Source: SHZI01 sp038214295 (GTDB lineage Bacteria; Pseudomonadota; Gammaproteobacteria; Steroidobacterales; GCA-2729495). Taken from it: a DNA stretch of 64,000 bases. Position numbers and translations under genes: made by a program. Below the pieces are notes generated by a model. The model saw nothing but the letters and a program-made list of their open reading frames with translations, did no database searches and was not told the DNA's origin. Where the stretch lies: assembly GCA_038214295.1 (NCBI GenBank), contig JBBQSA010000015.1:1-64000 (forward strand), given 5' to 3'. This document shows positions 51,401 through 59,013 of the stretch, one piece after another (positions within the stretch are counted from its first letter, which is position 1; each line of letters begins with the position of its first letter).

Positions 51401-52564
51401 ATGCCCCCGGAAGCCCCGCCCCTAACTGCCGCCGATCTGCACGCGACCTGCCGGGCCTTCGCGGAGGCCAGCACCCTGCCCGCGGCCGTCTACACCGCGC
51501 CGGCAATTCTCGCGCTGGACCAGGCCGGGATCTTCGGCAAGACCTGGCTCTGCGCCGGGCGCGAGGCCGACCTGCCCGCGCCGGGCGATTTCTTCACCCG
51601 CGAGATCGCCGGCGACTCCGTGATCGTGGTGCGCGGCGCCGATAGCCGGGTGCGGGCCTTCTTCAACGTGTGCCGGCACCGGGGCTCCCGGCTGATCGAT
51701 GCCGCAGCAGGCCGGGGCCTGCACCGGATCCTCTGCCCCTACCACGCCTGGAGCTACCAGCTGGACGGCAGCCTGGCCCAGGTCCCGGGCGCTGGCGGCG
51801 CTCGCGGGAATGACGCGGGGCTCGACCGGGCGGCGCTCGGCCTCACGCCCGTCCACGCCGGTATCCACGAAGGCTTCATCTTCCTGAACCTGGACAGCGC
51901 GCCGCCACCTCTGGCCCTGCAGCTTGAAGACCTGCCGGACCTGGGGCGCTTCCGCCTGCCGGAACTGCGCCGCGGCTGGCACTGCACTTATGACGTGCAG
52001 GCCAACTGGAAGCTGGTCTGCGAAAACTACAGCGAGTGCTACCACTGCCCGGTGGCCCACCCGCAGCTCGCGCGGATCAGCGACCTGATCAGCCGGGGTA
52101 CCCGGCCGATGGAGATCGGCGCGGGCTTCAACGGCGGCCCCATGCAGCTGAAGGACGGCATCGAGACCATGTCCCTGAGCGGCAGGCGCAGCGTGCCACC
52201 GATCCCCGGCCTGTCCGCCGACGACCACCGGCACGTCTACTACTACGTGATCTATCCGAACCTGCTGCTGAGCCCCCACCCGGACTACTTGCTCACCCAC
52301 ACAGTGTGGCCGCTGGCGGCCGACCGGAGCCGGGTGGAGTGCGAGCTGCTCTTCACCGCGGAAGCGCTTGCCAGTCCCGGCTTCGATCCCGCCGACATGG
52401 CGGACTTCTGGGACCTGACCAACCGGCAGGACTGGGCGCTCTGCGAACGGGCCCAGAAGGGCGCGGGCTCCCGGGGCTACCGCCCTGGCCCCTACCAGCC
52501 CGCCGAGGACTGCGTGCACGTCTTCGACCGCTGGTACGCCGAGCGGCTAGCCGCCCTGCTCTGA
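51401..52564 (+). CDS. Rieske ring-hydroxylating / quaternary-amine monooxygenase alpha subunit
   Basis: A 387-aa enzyme (ATG 51401; an in-frame ATG at 51362 is an alternative). Rieske ligands: NVCRHRGSRL and LCPYHAWSY. Iron site: ANWKLVCENYSECYHCPVAH. This is the classic alpha-subunit plan (Cys-x-His, Cys-x2-His, then Glu/Asn-rich iron site) and is closer to choline- or betaine-type monooxygenases than the two MF-FWYP-starting enzymes at 18610 and 43108. It is divergent from the five-gene unit, suggesting shared regulation. The 3' end overlaps the DUF2231 gene by 18 bp. Confidence 0.9.
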   Translation: MPPEAPPLTAADLHATCRAFAEASTLPAAVYTAPAILALDQAGIFGKTWLCAGREADLPAPGDFFTREIAGDSVIVVRGADSRVRAFFNVCRHRGSRLIDAAAGRGLHRILCPYHAWSYQLDGSLAQVPGAGGARGNDAGLDRAALGLTPVHAGIHEGFIFLNLDSAPPPLALQLEDLPDLGRFRLPELRRGWHCTYDVQANWKLVCENYSECYHCPVAHPQLARISDLISRGTRPMEIGAGFNGGPMQLKDGIETMSLSGRRSVPPIPGLSADDHRHVYYYVIYPNLLLSPHPDYLLTHTVWPLAADRSRVECELLFTAEALASPGFDPADMADFWDLTNRQDWALCERAQKGAGSRGYRPGPYQPAEDCVHVFDRWYAERLAALL

Positions 52565-53041
52565 CGCCGCCTCCCGCTCCAGCCGGAAACAGGTGCCCGT
52601 CTCCGCGGGCCAGGCCCGGCTGACGCCGAGCGCACGGTCGTAGGTAAGGCCCGTGCCGAGCGCCGCCGCGGTCGACGCCGCGACGCCCACCAGCAGCAGC
52701 CAGGCGAGCAGCAGCGGACCCGGAGCCCGGTGCCGGGTGCGATAAACCGCGATCCCGGCAATCAGCGACGACCACCAGGTCACGGCACCGGAGCGCCGGT
52801 GGATGATGGTGGCCGCGATGGCGTCGGCGTCGCACTGGGCAGCGAGGTAGTCCACGAAGCCGCTGGCGATGGACGCCAGGGCAAACCCGGAGCCGATCCA
52901 CACGTTCCAGCGGGCGGCCGCGAGGACGCTGCCGGCCCAGGGACGGTCACCAGCCAGCGCACCGATGAAAAACAGCACGACGCCCAGCAGGATCAGGGCG
53001 ACGGCGAAGTGCACGACGTAGGGGTGCAGCTGCGTGAGCAT
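52547..53041 (-). CDS. DUF2231-type membrane protein
   Basis: A 164-aa protein with four hydrophobic segments and the DUF2231 start LHPYVVHFAVALILLGVVLF. The His-containing first helix and the later HRRSGAVTWWSSLIAGIAVY are typical. Function of the family is unknown; a heme or redox link has been suggested for relatives by context. Starts at the ATG at 53041, 46 bp from the GH5 gene stop. Confidence 0.8.
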   Translation of the reverse strand: MLTQLHPYVVHFAVALILLGVVLFFIGALAGDRPWAGSVLAAARWNVWIGSGFALASIASGFVDYLAAQCDADAIAATIIHRRSGAVTWWSSLIAGIAVYRTRHRAPGPLLLAWLLLVGVAASTAAALGTGLTYDRALGVSRAWPAETGTCFRLEREAASEQGG

Positions 53042-53086
53042 GGCGGTAGTTACGATAGCAGCTGACGGGGCAAACGCGCCCGCAGC

Positions 53087-54217
53087 TCACCTAAAATGCG
53101 GCGGCAGCCAGCCCCGTTCGACGCATTCCCGGAAGCTCCAGGCCGGCGTCGTCTCGGTGCGGTAGCTCCAGAAGAACCAGCCCCGGTAGCGCTCGAAGGC
53201 GTGCAGCTGCGCGGCCCCGTAGGCCCGGTACGCCGCCTGCTCCGCGGCGGGGTCCAGGTTCTCGAGCGCGTGGTTGAAGGGGCCCTCGGCCCACAGGGAC
53301 ACCGCGCGCAGGTCGAGTCCCAGGCTCCATTCGCCCGCAATCGCGGGCAGGCCCAGCTCGCGCTGGATCTCGTCGGCCTCGTTCCGCCAGAGCACGCCCG
53401 CCTTGCGCAGGTGCCCGGCCATGTCGAGGTCCAGATCCGTCCTCTCGAAGCACTGGTAGCGATGCACGTCGAAGAGCACGTTCCGGAAGTCGGGCGGCTT
53501 GAGGAAGCCAAGGTACTCCCGGTGGGAGCGGGAGCCGTCATGCAGGAGCACCGCCACCTGCGCCGGGTCGCAGTGATTGCGGATCGCGCTGTAGGCCTGC
53601 AGGTAATAGGTCTTGAGGATCTCCGTGGGCACGTCCCAGCGGGGATCGTTGAGCATCTGGATGCCGAACAGCGCGGGCGACGCCCGGTAGCGGGCCGCCA
53701 GCCGCTCCAGTACCTCGACCGAGTGCGCCAGGTATTCCTCGCGGGTGTGCCAGTCGCAGACGCCCAGCATGCCGCCGTTGTCGAAGCCGTTCTGGCAGCC
53801 GGGCGCCGCGTGCAGATCCAGCACCACGCGCAGGCCGGTTTCAGCGGCCCACTCCAGCGCCCGGTCGAGCACCTCGATACCGCCCTCGACGAAGGGCTGC
53901 TGGTCGCTGCCGTACTTGGGGTGCCAGGGATAGGGGGAGCCGAAGATCCAGTGGCCGAGCGGGATGCGCACCGCGTTGATCCCGACGCCCGCGAGCCAGG
54001 CGAAATCCTCCCGCGTGATGAAGCTGTCCCAGTGCTGCCGGAGCCGGGGCGCCGCGTCCCGGCCAAGCTCCACACTCCAGGTGGTCTCGTCGGTGGCCGC
54101 GAGCCCCGCGAAGAGGCTGGGCGTCATCCACTTCTCCAGCACAAGCCAGCCCCCGAGGTTTACGCCCCGGAGGGCAGTTGCCGGGCCGGCCCCAGGCGCC
54201 TGACTGGATGACGCCAC
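53087..54217 (-). CDS. GH5-family glycoside hydrolase with Glu-to-Asp at the acid/base site
   Basis: A 376-aa (beta/alpha)8 protein like GH5 exo-beta-1,3-glucanases: RGVNLGGWLVLEKWMTPSL at the start, FAWLAGVGINAVRIPLGHW, and VVLDLHAAPGCQNG. The nucleophile Glu is in PAIAGEWSLG (E296). The acid/base motif, normally NEP, reads GIQMLNDPRW with Asp at 191. No signal peptide, so it would be cytoplasmic or non-classically exported. GTG start at 54217. The altered residue makes catalysis uncertain. Confidence 0.82.
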   Translation of the reverse strand: MASSSQAPGAGPATALRGVNLGGWLVLEKWMTPSLFAGLAATDETTWSVELGRDAAPRLRQHWDSFITREDFAWLAGVGINAVRIPLGHWIFGSPYPWHPKYGSDQQPFVEGGIEVLDRALEWAAETGLRVVLDLHAAPGCQNGFDNGGMLGVCDWHTREEYLAHSVEVLERLAARYRASPALFGIQMLNDPRWDVPTEILKTYYLQAYSAIRNHCDPAQVAVLLHDGSRSHREYLGFLKPPDFRNVLFDVHRYQCFERTDLDLDMAGHLRKAGVLWRNEADEIQRELGLPAIAGEWSLGLDLRAVSLWAEGPFNHALENLDPAAEQAAYRAYGAAQLHAFERYRGWFFWSYRTETTPAWSFRECVERGWLPPHFR

Positions 54218-54221
54218 GGGT

Positions 54222-54935
54222 TCAGTCCTCGGGCAAGCGGTTCAGCTGCGCACGGCTCGCCTGCCAGTCCGGCAGGAACCGGTCAAGGAAGCCGTAGAAG
54301 CGGCTGTTGTGCCCGCGCTCAAGCAGGTGGACGAGTTCGTGGACAAGCACGTACTCGACGCAGGCCGGCGGCTTCTTCGCGAGCTCCGTGCTGAGCCAGA
54401 TACGCCCGGCGCGGGTATTGCACGATCCCCAGCGCGTCCTCATGCGCCGCACGCCCCAGTCCGTGACGGTGACGCCGATCACCGGCTGCCAGCGGTCGAG
54501 CAGCGGGGGAACGAGTGCGCGCAGCTGGTCCCGGTACCAGCCGTAGAGCAGCGCCTCGCGCTGAGCCGTGGTGGCGGCCGGGCGGACGCGGAGCTCGAGC
54601 CCGGCCTCCGCACACAGCCGGACCCGGGCGGCGCCCGGCTGCTCCACGACGGCGAGCGGGTATGCCTGCCCCAGGAACGGGTGGCGCTCCCCGCTGACCA
54701 TCGCCACCGGCCGGACCGGTGGCCGGGCCGCGAGGCGGGCCTGCTGCTGGCGGATCCAGCGCTGCTTGTCGGCAACGAAGCGACGGATCACGTCCTCGCT
54801 GACCCGGGACGGTGCCGAGACGCGCACCGGGCCGTCGGGCGAACTGACGACGAGGCGCAGTGTGCGGATCGGCTTGCGCAGGACCTGCACCGCAAGGCCG
54901 TCGACCTGAATTTCACGGGATGCTTCGGACCACAC
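54222..54935 (-). CDS. YgjP-type (M48-related, DUF45) metallopeptidase
   Basis: About 237 residues from a GTG at 54935 (a TTG at 54977 is the longer option). It has the WGSCNTRAGRIWLSTELAKK block, the zinc motif HELVHLLERGHN and a final SRFYGFLDRFLPDWQ, which define the YgjP/SprT-like group. These are predicted zinc peptidases of unknown substrate. It follows no strong ribosome-binding site and is 4 bp before the GH5 start on the same strand. Confidence 0.85.
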   Translation of the reverse strand: MWSEASREIQVDGLAVQVLRKPIRTLRLVVSSPDGPVRVSAPSRVSEDVIRRFVADKQRWIRQQQARLAARPPVRPVAMVSGERHPFLGQAYPLAVVEQPGAARVRLCAEAGLELRVRPAATTAQREALLYGWYRDQLRALVPPLLDRWQPVIGVTVTDWGVRRMRTRWGSCNTRAGRIWLSTELAKKPPACVEYVLVHELVHLLERGHNSRFYGFLDRFLPDWQASRAQLNRLPED

Positions 54936-55051
54936 CCGGGTGAGTCTAGCGAATAGTCCGGCTGTCGGCCGCGCCAACCGGGGGGCGTCGACCGGTCCGG
55001 GCGCCTCTGTTAGCGTTGCCTGTCGCCGACCAGCAACGCACCGGAGCCCCC

Positions 55052-55660
55052 ATGAACCAGACCGCAGCGCTTACCGCAGGGACCGAAGCCGATCCCCAGC
55101 GCTTCTTCTGGTACGGCGTGTGGGTGGTGATCATGGTGGCCTCGGGCCTGCCGCTGCTCGGCCTCGTCCGCCTGCCAAACCTGCTGGGCTACCTGCCCAC
55201 GCTGGTCATCCACGAGATGGCGGCGTTCCTGTACTTCGGCCACACCTTCTTCAGCAACATCTGGGCTCTGCAGATCCGCCTCACCCAGCCTCCCGCCATC
55301 GGCGTCTGGGCCCGCGGGTTCCTCCGCAAGCTGTGCCTGGGCGTCACGGCGCCGACCGCCGTGATCACCCCGCTCTTCGGCCTGATGCTGATCGAGGACT
55401 GGGGCGGCCTCCTGAACGTGCCCTGGGCCTGGGACGCCTACTTCGTGTTCTGGCTCATGGCGGGCTTCAGCGTGGTGCCGGACGTGATCCGCTACGGCCG
55501 TAACCGCAACGCCGGCGATCCCCGCCATGGCCTGAAGAGTGGTGGCGTGCGCGGCATGCTCGCCCTGGTCGCCACGCTCTATATCCTGATCTGGTGCATG
55601 ATCATGAAGGGCAGCCTGTTCGCGGGGCCGGTGCAGGCGCTGCTCGGCGTCGGGAGCTGA
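55052..55660 (+). CDS. Membrane protein, four to five helices
   Basis: A 202-aa protein from the ATG at 55052 with hydrophobic segments such as FFWYGVWVVIMVASGLPLLG, FLRKLCLGVTAPTAVITPLF and YFVFWLMAGFSVVPDVIRYG. It resembles small DUF2269-like or hemoprotein-like integral membrane proteins (HEMAAFLYFGHTFF includes His residues that could bind heme), but I cannot assign it. Single-gene unit ending at a hairpin. Confidence 0.65.
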   Translation: MNQTAALTAGTEADPQRFFWYGVWVVIMVASGLPLLGLVRLPNLLGYLPTLVIHEMAAFLYFGHTFFSNIWALQIRLTQPPAIGVWARGFLRKLCLGVTAPTAVITPLFGLMLIEDWGGLLNVPWAWDAYFVFWLMAGFSVVPDVIRYGRNRNAGDPRHGLKSGGVRGMLALVATLYILIWCMIMKGSLFAGPVQALLGVGS

Positions 55661-55673
55661 CCGCGGACCGGGT

Positions 55674-55710
55674 GACATCCACTGTCGATGTGCACGCCGA
55701 CAGTGATGTC
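55674..55710. terminator. Hairpin between convergent genes
   Basis: Arms gacatccactgtcg (55674-55687) and cgacagtgatgtc (55698-55710) pair with one bulged base around a 10-base loop. It fills the 53-bp gap between two convergent genes, so it could serve as terminator for both. No strong T-run. Confidence 0.55.
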
Positions 55711-55713
55711 CGG

Positions 55714-56862
55714 CTACGGATGGAATCCCGACGGGCCCGGCGGCGCGCCGAGCCGGCTGCGGAACTGCGTGGTGTCCTGGGCGTTCACAGCACCGTTACA
55801 GTTCATGTCCGCCTTGTTATAGGTCGGGGCAACGCTGGGCTGTCCCAGCTGGGCGCGGAAGAGCGTCGTGTCCTGGGCATTTGTGACCCCGTTGCCGGTG
55901 CCCGGGCCCAGGTCGCCGTCGCAGAGGTTTCCATAGCCGTCGCCGTCGCTGTCGCACTGGCTGGCGTTGGCCAGCCCGCTGCAGTTGTCGATGCCATTAA
56001 GCACGCCGTCCCCATCGCTGTCGACCGAGGGCACCAGGTGGCCGTTGCGAAACACGAAGAAGTAGTTGTTCAGGATTGCGTTGGCGCCACCGAGCGGATT
56101 GGCCAGCGTCGCCACATCTCCCGGCAGGCCCGTGACCAGCGAAAAGCCCGCGAGGGCAGTGTACGCGTCGGCATCGGACGTGCCGTAGCGCACGCGCAGG
56201 TAGAAGTCGCCGGTATTGCCCGCTGAGTACAGGACGATCTGGGTGGCAATCTGGGGGTTGATGTTGAAGTCATCATCGATCCACGTCACCGCGAAGGCCG
56301 GGACGCGGCCCGCTGCCGTGTAGGGTTCAATGGGATCCGCGGTGGCGCGGAAGTAACTGGAGCCGCCGCCAAACGGGGCAAACTGCGTGATGGGCCCGGA
56401 CGGCACCGCCAGGTTGGCGTAGAACGGCGCGATGAAGGGCCGCGTGACGGTGCCGTTCGCCGTGATGATCTGTTGCAGGGCCGAAATACTGGCCGCCGCC
56501 GAAAAGGTGGTGCCGGGGAGCGCGGATCCGAAGGTGACGAAGCCGTTGTTGTTGATGAACAGCGAGTCATAGGACGTCGTGCCGATCTTGATCGTGAAGC
56601 CCAGCTTGGTTTCTCCACTGGAGTTTCCCGTGAACGTGACGCCGCAGGATCCGGGCAGTTGCGACAGGGCGCCGCAGACCGTGGCGTCGGACGTGAGGAC
56701 CCAGGAGTCCCCGGCCGAGGTCACGTCGCCGGTCTCGCCGCCAAAGTCGATCGAGACACGGGGCCGGGCGTGCACCTGGGGCGCCAGTCCCAGAAGGCCG
56801 ATGACGGCCAGCGCGGCCAAGGCCGCTGTCCAGCGGCTGCAAAGGGTTGTGTGGGGCTGCAT
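55714..56862 (-). CDS. Exported nidogen-like protein with thrombospondin-3 / dockerin-type C-terminus
   Basis: A 382-aa secreted protein (signal peptide TAALAALAVIGLLGLAPQVH). The central part is a nidogen-like beta domain (LFINNNGFVTFGSALPGTTF, FAVTWIDDDFN). The C-terminus has calcium-binding DSDGDGVLNGIDNC and CDSDGDGYGNLCDGDL thrombospondin-3 repeats and a dockerin I-like pair (GVTNAQDTTLFRAQLGQ and GAVNAQDTTQFRSRLG). The same dockerin block recurs in the broken gene at 62709-63280. The dockerin suggests docking to a cohesin or matrix partner; no cohesin is seen here. Confidence 0.85.
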   Translation of the reverse strand: MQPHTTLCSRWTAALAALAVIGLLGLAPQVHARPRVSIDFGGETGDVTSAGDSWVLTSDATVCGALSQLPGSCGVTFTGNSSGETKLGFTIKIGTTSYDSLFINNNGFVTFGSALPGTTFSAAASISALQQIITANGTVTRPFIAPFYANLAVPSGPITQFAPFGGGSSYFRATADPIEPYTAAGRVPAFAVTWIDDDFNINPQIATQIVLYSAGNTGDFYLRVRYGTSDADAYTALAGFSLVTGLPGDVATLANPLGGANAILNNYFFVFRNGHLVPSVDSDGDGVLNGIDNCSGLANASQCDSDGDGYGNLCDGDLGPGTGNGVTNAQDTTLFRAQLGQPSVAPTYNKADMNCNGAVNAQDTTQFRSRLGAPPGPSGFHP

Positions 56863-56951
56863 GGAGGAACCTCCGGATCTGGTAGTGGCTGGTTAGCGGT
56901 ACTCTAATTAGCACAGAATATGGGCCCGGCGGAGCCTGGATTATCCTCGCC

Positions 56952-58994
56952 ATGCGTTATGTCGCCTTCATCAGCTACAGCCACGTGGACGCCGACTGGG
57001 CCCGCTGGCTACACCGGGCGATAGAGCGTTACCGTCTCCCTGCGTCTCTACGGGAGCGCGCCACGCAGGCGGGCGCCCGGGCCAGTGCCCTCACGCCCGT
57101 GTTCCTGGACCGGGAAGAGCTCTCCTCGTCCGCCGACCTCGCCACGACGGTGCGGACCGCGCTCGAACAGTCTGCCGCGCTGATTGTCGTCTGCTCGCCC
57201 GCTGCGGCCCGGTCCCGCTGGGTCAACGAGGAGATCCGCAGCTTCAAGGCCCTGGGCCGGGAAAGCCGCATCCTGTGCCTGATCGTGGCCGGAGAGCCCG
57301 GCGGCGGCGTTGCCGCGGACGACTGCTTCCCGGCGGCCCTGCGCTACCAGGTGGTGGACGGTCAGGTGACTGAACTGCCCGGCCCCGAACCCCTCGCAGC
57401 GGATGTCCGTCCGGGCGCCGACCATCGGCGCGATGCCAAGCTCAAGCTCATCGCCGCACTCCTGGGCGTCAACCTCGATGACCTGCGGCAGCGGGAGCAG
57501 GCCCAGCGGCAGCGGCGCCTGGCGATCATCGCCGGGGCGACGACCGTCGGCTGTGTGGTGCTGGGCGCCCTGGCGCTCACCGCGTGGCTTGCCCGCAATG
57601 AAGCCGAACGGCAGCGGCAGGTCGCCGTGCGGAAATCCCTCACCGCCGAGCGCACGACAGAGTTCATCGTGTCGCTCTTTGCGGTGTCGGATCCGAGCGA
57701 AGCCCGCGGGAATGTCATCACCGCCCGGGAAATTCTCGACCGGGGTGCACGGCAGATTGACGCCGGGCTGGAGGGCGAGCCCATCGTGCGGGCCGAACTC
57801 GCCACGACGCTGGGCCAGGTCTACTACGGCCTGGGACTGTACACGCAGGCATCAGAACTCCTGGACAAGGGCCGCTCAGCCGCGGTCCAGGACCCGCGGC
57901 TGCTGGGTCGCCAGGCCGTCGCCCTGGCGGATGTGGCCGCGGCCCAGGGCGACTACGCCAGGGCGGAGGCGTTGTATGCCGAGGCTGAAGGCCACACGGC
58001 TGAAGCCAGCCCCGTGGACCTGCAGACCGAGGGCCGCGCGCTGATCGGGCGCGGCGATACCGCAAGCAGGCAGGAGCGCTTTGCGGACGCCCAGCAATTC
58101 TTCGACAGGTCGTTGGCACTTGCCCGGGAGCCCGGTGCCCCAGCCGATCTGGCGGCCCGTGCACTCGAGGGCATTGCCCTTGTGAAGGTCTATGCGGGCG
58201 ACACCTCGGCGGCACTCGACTGGTACGGCAAGGCACTTGCCGAGCGCACACGTGTTTCAGGCAGCAATCATCCCAACGTGGGGCAGATCCTGGCCAACAT
58301 GGGCGCCACGACCTATCTCCGCGGCGAGAGTGCGCAGGCCGAAGGCTACATGCTGCGGGCGCTGGCCGTGGACAGGCTCGTGCTGGGCCCGGAGCACCCG
58401 GATGTCGCGATCAGCATGAATACCCTGGGACGATTGCGCCTCGAGCAACGGCACTTCGCGGAGGCACGGCAGATGCTTGCCGAGTCAGTCGCCATCCTTG
58501 ACCGGAAGCTGCCGCCGGACCATGAAGATCTGACCTTCCCCCTGAGCAATCTCGCCCTCGCCGCGCTGGGCCAGGGAGATGCCGGCGCGGCAGAGCCCTT
58601 GCTTGCACGGAGCCTCCGGGCAGCCGTCGCGAACGGGCAGGACGGCAACCGGGGGATGGTGCTTACGTACCTGGCCGATCTCGAGTGCCGGACTGACCGC
58701 GCGCCGCAGGCTCTCGATCGTCTCGCCACGGCCCGGCCCCTGGTCCAGGCGCAGTACCCGGACGATCCCTGGCGGAACGCCCTGGTGGACAACGTGGAGG
58801 CCGGCTGCCTGATGGAACTCAAGCGCTACCGGGAGGCCGAGGTGCTGGCCACCCGCAGCCTGCCAGTGCTGCTGAAGCGGTGGCCCGCAGCGTCGCTGTA
58901 CGGCGCCGATGCCCTGGAACGTTCCCGGCGGCTCTACCAGCGGACCGGCAATGGCCCCAAACTCGGCGAAATCGCCCGGCTTGCCGGAAAATGA
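56952..58994 (+). CDS. TIR-transmembrane-TPR protein
   Basis: A 680-aa protein. Residues 1-110 are a TIR domain (VAFISYSHVDADWARWLHRA, a VFLDREEL loop, and SRWVNEEI with the candidate catalytic Glu93 or 94 of NAD-cleaving TIRs). One membrane helix lies at 191-214 (AIIAGATTVGCVVLGALALT). Residues 230-670 are TPR units, the best being TTYLRGESAQAEGYMLRALA and ISMNTLGRLRLEQRHFAEAR. The TIR is thus cytoplasmic and the TPR part is on the other side or behind the anchor. Immediately followed by the SLOG gene (19 bp). A sensor-effector or signalling role is inferred. Confidence 0.88.
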   Translation: MRYVAFISYSHVDADWARWLHRAIERYRLPASLRERATQAGARASALTPVFLDREELSSSADLATTVRTALEQSAALIVVCSPAAARSRWVNEEIRSFKALGRESRILCLIVAGEPGGGVAADDCFPAALRYQVVDGQVTELPGPEPLAADVRPGADHRRDAKLKLIAALLGVNLDDLRQREQAQRQRRLAIIAGATTVGCVVLGALALTAWLARNEAERQRQVAVRKSLTAERTTEFIVSLFAVSDPSEARGNVITAREILDRGARQIDAGLEGEPIVRAELATTLGQVYYGLGLYTQASELLDKGRSAAVQDPRLLGRQAVALADVAAAQGDYARAEALYAEAEGHTAEASPVDLQTEGRALIGRGDTASRQERFADAQQFFDRSLALAREPGAPADLAARALEGIALVKVYAGDTSAALDWYGKALAERTRVSGSNHPNVGQILANMGATTYLRGESAQAEGYMLRALAVDRLVLGPEHPDVAISMNTLGRLRLEQRHFAEARQMLAESVAILDRKLPPDHEDLTFPLSNLALAALGQGDAGAAEPLLARSLRAAVANGQDGNRGMVLTYLADLECRTDRAPQALDRLATARPLVQAQYPDDPWRNALVDNVEAGCLMELKRYREAEVLATRSLPVLLKRWPAASLYGADALERSRRLYQRTGNGPKLGEIARLAGK

Positions 58995-59013
58995 TGCGAG
59001 GGAGAACTCTGCC

